Below, in pieces: positions 60,422-64,000 of a stretch of DNA of 64,000 nt. The stretch comes from CBDCBA01 sp965214125 (lineage in GTDB: Bacteria > Planctomycetota > Phycisphaerae > Tepidisphaerales > Tepidisphaeraceae), in assembly GCA_965214125.1 (NCBI GenBank), contig CBDCBA010000021.1, positions 1 to 64,000 on the forward strand, written 5' to 3'. The notes beneath the pieces were generated by a model that made no database searches, was not told the origin of the DNA, and saw only the letters and a program-made list of their open reading frames with translations. Position 1 is the first letter of the stretch, and each line of letters opens with the position of its first letter. A program made the position numbers and the translations under genes.

Positions 60422-61192
60422 TCAGTCGCCAACCGGCGGTTGCAGCGCGATCCAAGTGGGAGAATCACGATCGCACGCGAGCCGGTCGCCGTCGAGGCGA
60501 AGCTCGGTCACGTGGATGCTGCTACGCCGAACGGCCGGGTCGTCGAAGGTGCGGCCGGGCGTCTTCTCGGGGTGCGTGAAGTAGAACAGATACGCCCGGC
60601 CATCGCTGACGACGACGTCCGGGTGGCTGCCGCGCACGCCGTCGTCGGGGCCGGTGCCGGGCTCGACGAGCAGGTTCGGGCCGTCCTGCCGGGTCCAGGT
60701 TTCGGCGTCGTCGCTGCGGTAGACGCCCAGGCCCTTCCACTCGTCAACGATCAGCCAGAACCGGCCTTCGAACGCGAACGCGACCGGCCCCTCGCTCGCC
60801 GGGCCGTCATATGCCTTGCCGACATCGCACCACGTGAACAGGTCGTCGGAGTCGGCCATACGGACGGCCTTCTTGTCCGGCTCGTCGTTGTAGAACATCC
60901 GCCATCGCCCGTCCGGCAGGCGAAGCACAGCGCCGTCGATCACGCTCTTCGAGTTCAGCTTAAGCGTCGACTGCTTCTCCCATCGCCGAAGGTCGTCGCT
61001 CGTCAGGTGGACGATTGATCGCGGGTGATTCCAATCCGCGAAGACGCCGGGCACGTGGGTCAGGTACAGGTGGTACGTGCCGTCGTGGACCGGGTCGCGG
61101 TAAAGCGGCCGGTCCGCCTCGGTCGGCACCCCGGCGGGTTCCGCGACGAGCGTCAGCGTCGCGAGCAGGAGAAGGCACGGGAGGGCGAGCAT
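60422..61192 (-). CDS. Secreted GH43/GH32-like five-bladed propeller
   Basis: 256 residues with a signal peptide (MLALPCLLLLATLTLVAEPAG). Blade repeats of a five-bladed glycosidase are visible: YRDPVHDGTYHLYLTHVPG, VIDGAVLRLPDGRWRMFYND, EGPVAFAFEGRFWLIVDEW, GVYRSDDAETWTR and GSHPDVVVSDGRAYLFYFTHP. Catalytic acids are probably the Asp in RDPV, the Asp in VIDG and the Glu in SEGPV. Exact family (GH43, GH32 or GH130-like) cannot be settled. It follows the same strand as GH9 and may act with it. Confidence 0.78.
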   Translation of the reverse strand: MLALPCLLLLATLTLVAEPAGVPTEADRPLYRDPVHDGTYHLYLTHVPGVFADWNHPRSIVHLTSDDLRRWEKQSTLKLNSKSVIDGAVLRLPDGRWRMFYNDEPDKKAVRMADSDDLFTWCDVGKAYDGPASEGPVAFAFEGRFWLIVDEWKGLGVYRSDDAETWTRQDGPNLLVEPGTGPDDGVRGSHPDVVVSDGRAYLFYFTHPEKTPGRTFDDPAVRRSSIHVTELRLDGDRLACDRDSPTWIALQPPVGD

Positions 61193-61284
61193 CGTCGCAG
61201 CCTACCGCGCGACGTGCAAAGACACGGCAGTTCATCCCGAGGCGTCCCATGCGTTAGGCTCGCGGCCGACGCGAGGAACCCTTT

Positions 61285-63254
<1,970 letters not shown>

Positions 63255-63258
<4 letters not shown>

Positions 63259-63887
63259 ACATTCTGAACCCGCCGGCCGTCGCGCGACCGCGGATCAAGC
63301 GGTTCAATGTTCGCGAGTTCGAGCAGATCGACGACCTGGGCATGCTCGCCCACCGCGTCGAGCTCGTCGACGGCGAGATTATCGAGATGCCGTCGCCGGG
63401 CAACGCCCACAGTATCTGTCGCGCACGCATCAACAGTCGCCTGCTCCCCCACTGGCTGCCGCCGAAGTTCCTGGGCTCGCAGGAGACGCATCGCTTCCCG
63501 AACGGCTGGTGCCCGATGTCGGACTTCGCACTTCTCGATGATTTCCCGGTGGCCGGCGCGCTCGTTGACCCGCCGGTGCAGCTCGCGATCGAGATTTCCG
63601 ATTCGACGCTCGAATATGACCTTGGCCCGAAGCGTCTTCGCTACGCGCACGTTTCCGTCCCGGAGTACGTCGTCGTCGACGTCAACGCCCGGCGGCTGCA
63701 CGTCTTCCGCGGGCCGAACCCCGAGGCGGCCAAGCCCAACGCGGCGTGAGCCGAGGCGTTTACGCTCCGGCCCGACGACCGCTACTCGCCGCTCTGCCTG
63801 CCGGACCTCGACCTGAACGTCGCCGACGTGTTGCCTGTGGCGGAGCCGGACGCGACCGCGGCTCCCGAGCCGACCTCTGGTGGCTAA
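63255..63887 (+). pseudogene. Uma2 family protein with an in-frame TGA
   Basis: Uma2/DUF820 restriction-endonuclease-fold protein: HRVELVDGEIIEMPSPGNAHS, PMSDFALLDDF, PPVQLAIEISDSTLEYDLGPK and PEYVVVDVNARRLHVFRGP, including the PD-(D/E)XK-like acidic residues. The frame stops at TGA 63747-63749 after 164 residues. The same frame then continues with AEAFTLRPDDRYSPLCLPDLD and NVADVLP to TAA at 63885, which matches the usual C-terminus. So the gene probably has a nonsense mutation, though the truncated product keeps the core. ATG overlaps acs by 4 bases. Confidence 0.75.
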
Positions 63888-63891
63888 GCAT

Positions 63892-64000
63892 TCATTTCGT
63901 CAAACCCGCGGCGCGGCGCCACGGCATGAGTTGCCCCAAGTGGTACAGGTCGTGGCCCGCGAGCATGAACGTCGCCAGGTGACCCAGCGTCGGGGCGAAC
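63892..64000 (-). CDS. DinB-family protein, C-terminus only (partial)
   Basis: Only the last 35 residues lie in the window. They read LGHLATFMLAGHDLYHLGQLMPWRR, the final helix of the DinB/YfiT metal-binding four-helix bundle, where H-D-x-x-H ligands bind metal. The rest of the gene lies past the end of the window. Family assignment is good for a short fragment; role cannot be judged. Confidence 0.65.
   Translation of the reverse strand, partial: FAPTLGHLATFMLAGHDLYHLGQLMPWRRAAGLTK

Noticed and set aside
63747..63749. TGA as a selenocysteine codon in Uma2
   Set aside because: The position is in a variable linker, not at a catalytic Cys, and no stem-loop of SECIS type is evident just after it.

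Overview
The window is a GC-rich bacterial chromosome segment that most likely comes from a planctomycete, probably class Phycisphaerae. Evidence for this: three secreted proteins end in PEP-CTERM tails of the form VPEPTSLALLGLGG...RRRR; a 790-residue secreted protease carries the planctomycete-type N-terminal motif IEPLEARRMLA; there is a sulfatase, several glycoside hydrolases (GH29, GH9, GH5, GH43-like, and a GH10-like protein without its catalytic acids), and large intergenic palindromes. No rRNA, tRNA, CRISPR array, phage or transposase gene was recognised. Gene order looks like ordinary chromosome, with about 56 protein genes on both strands.

Layout: 0.1-7.5 kb holds a PEP-CTERM protein, an M8-like metalloprotease, an amidohydrolase, a Tat-exported ferritin-like protein, a DMT permease and a GlcG/HbpS-like protein. 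7.8-16.3 kb has a GT-C membrane glycosyltransferase, an Mrr-type restriction protein, a DUF2256-DUF3253 protein, a DUF2726 nuclease-like protein, an alpha-L-fucosidase, a ThiD2-ThiE fusion and a beta-class DNA methyltransferase. 16.4-24.9 kb has a GT2 glycosyltransferase and a complete Mrp-type Na+/H+ antiporter operon (A with fused B, then C to G). That operon is interrupted between A/B and C by a 464-bp inverted-repeat-bounded unit carrying one S23/four-helix-bundle gene. 25-34 kb has a hybrid histidine kinase, a frameshifted GH5 gene, a CHY zinc-finger protein, an FKBP isomerase, a 2Fe-2S thioredoxin-like ferredoxin, two PEP-CTERM proteins, a chromate-family transporter with a divergent TetR regulator, and shikimate kinase.

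34-40 kb, all on the minus strand, is hpf-ptsN-ptsH-ptsI-rne: PTS phosphotransfer proteins with no sugar permease, next to ribosome hibernation factor and RNase E/G, suggesting a regulatory rather than transport role. 40-46.5 kb has a DUF502 membrane protein and an unrecognised four-gene membrane/TPR operon. 46.6-55.9 kb has an orphan P-II protein lacking the uridylylated tyrosine, a GspE/PilB-type ATPase, a STAS protein, the GH10-like protein, a ComEA-like HhH protein, a sulfatase, a sugar isomerase/epimerase-like protein and a sodium:solute symporter. 56-64 kb has the small symporter subunit (DUF4212) placed beside a GH9 glycanase instead of its usual large partner, a GH43-like protein, acetyl-CoA synthetase, a Uma2 gene with an in-frame TGA, and the end of a DinB-family gene.

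The most unusual feature is the intergenic DNA. At least eight long inverted repeats occur. Three of them share a TAGCCGCCC core with related flanks. Others sit at the 5' end of a permease gene that has lost its start codon, at the rne start codon, around the glnB terminator, and around the S23 gene inside the Mrp operon. They look like several families of small non-autonomous repeats, some of which have altered the genes beside them.
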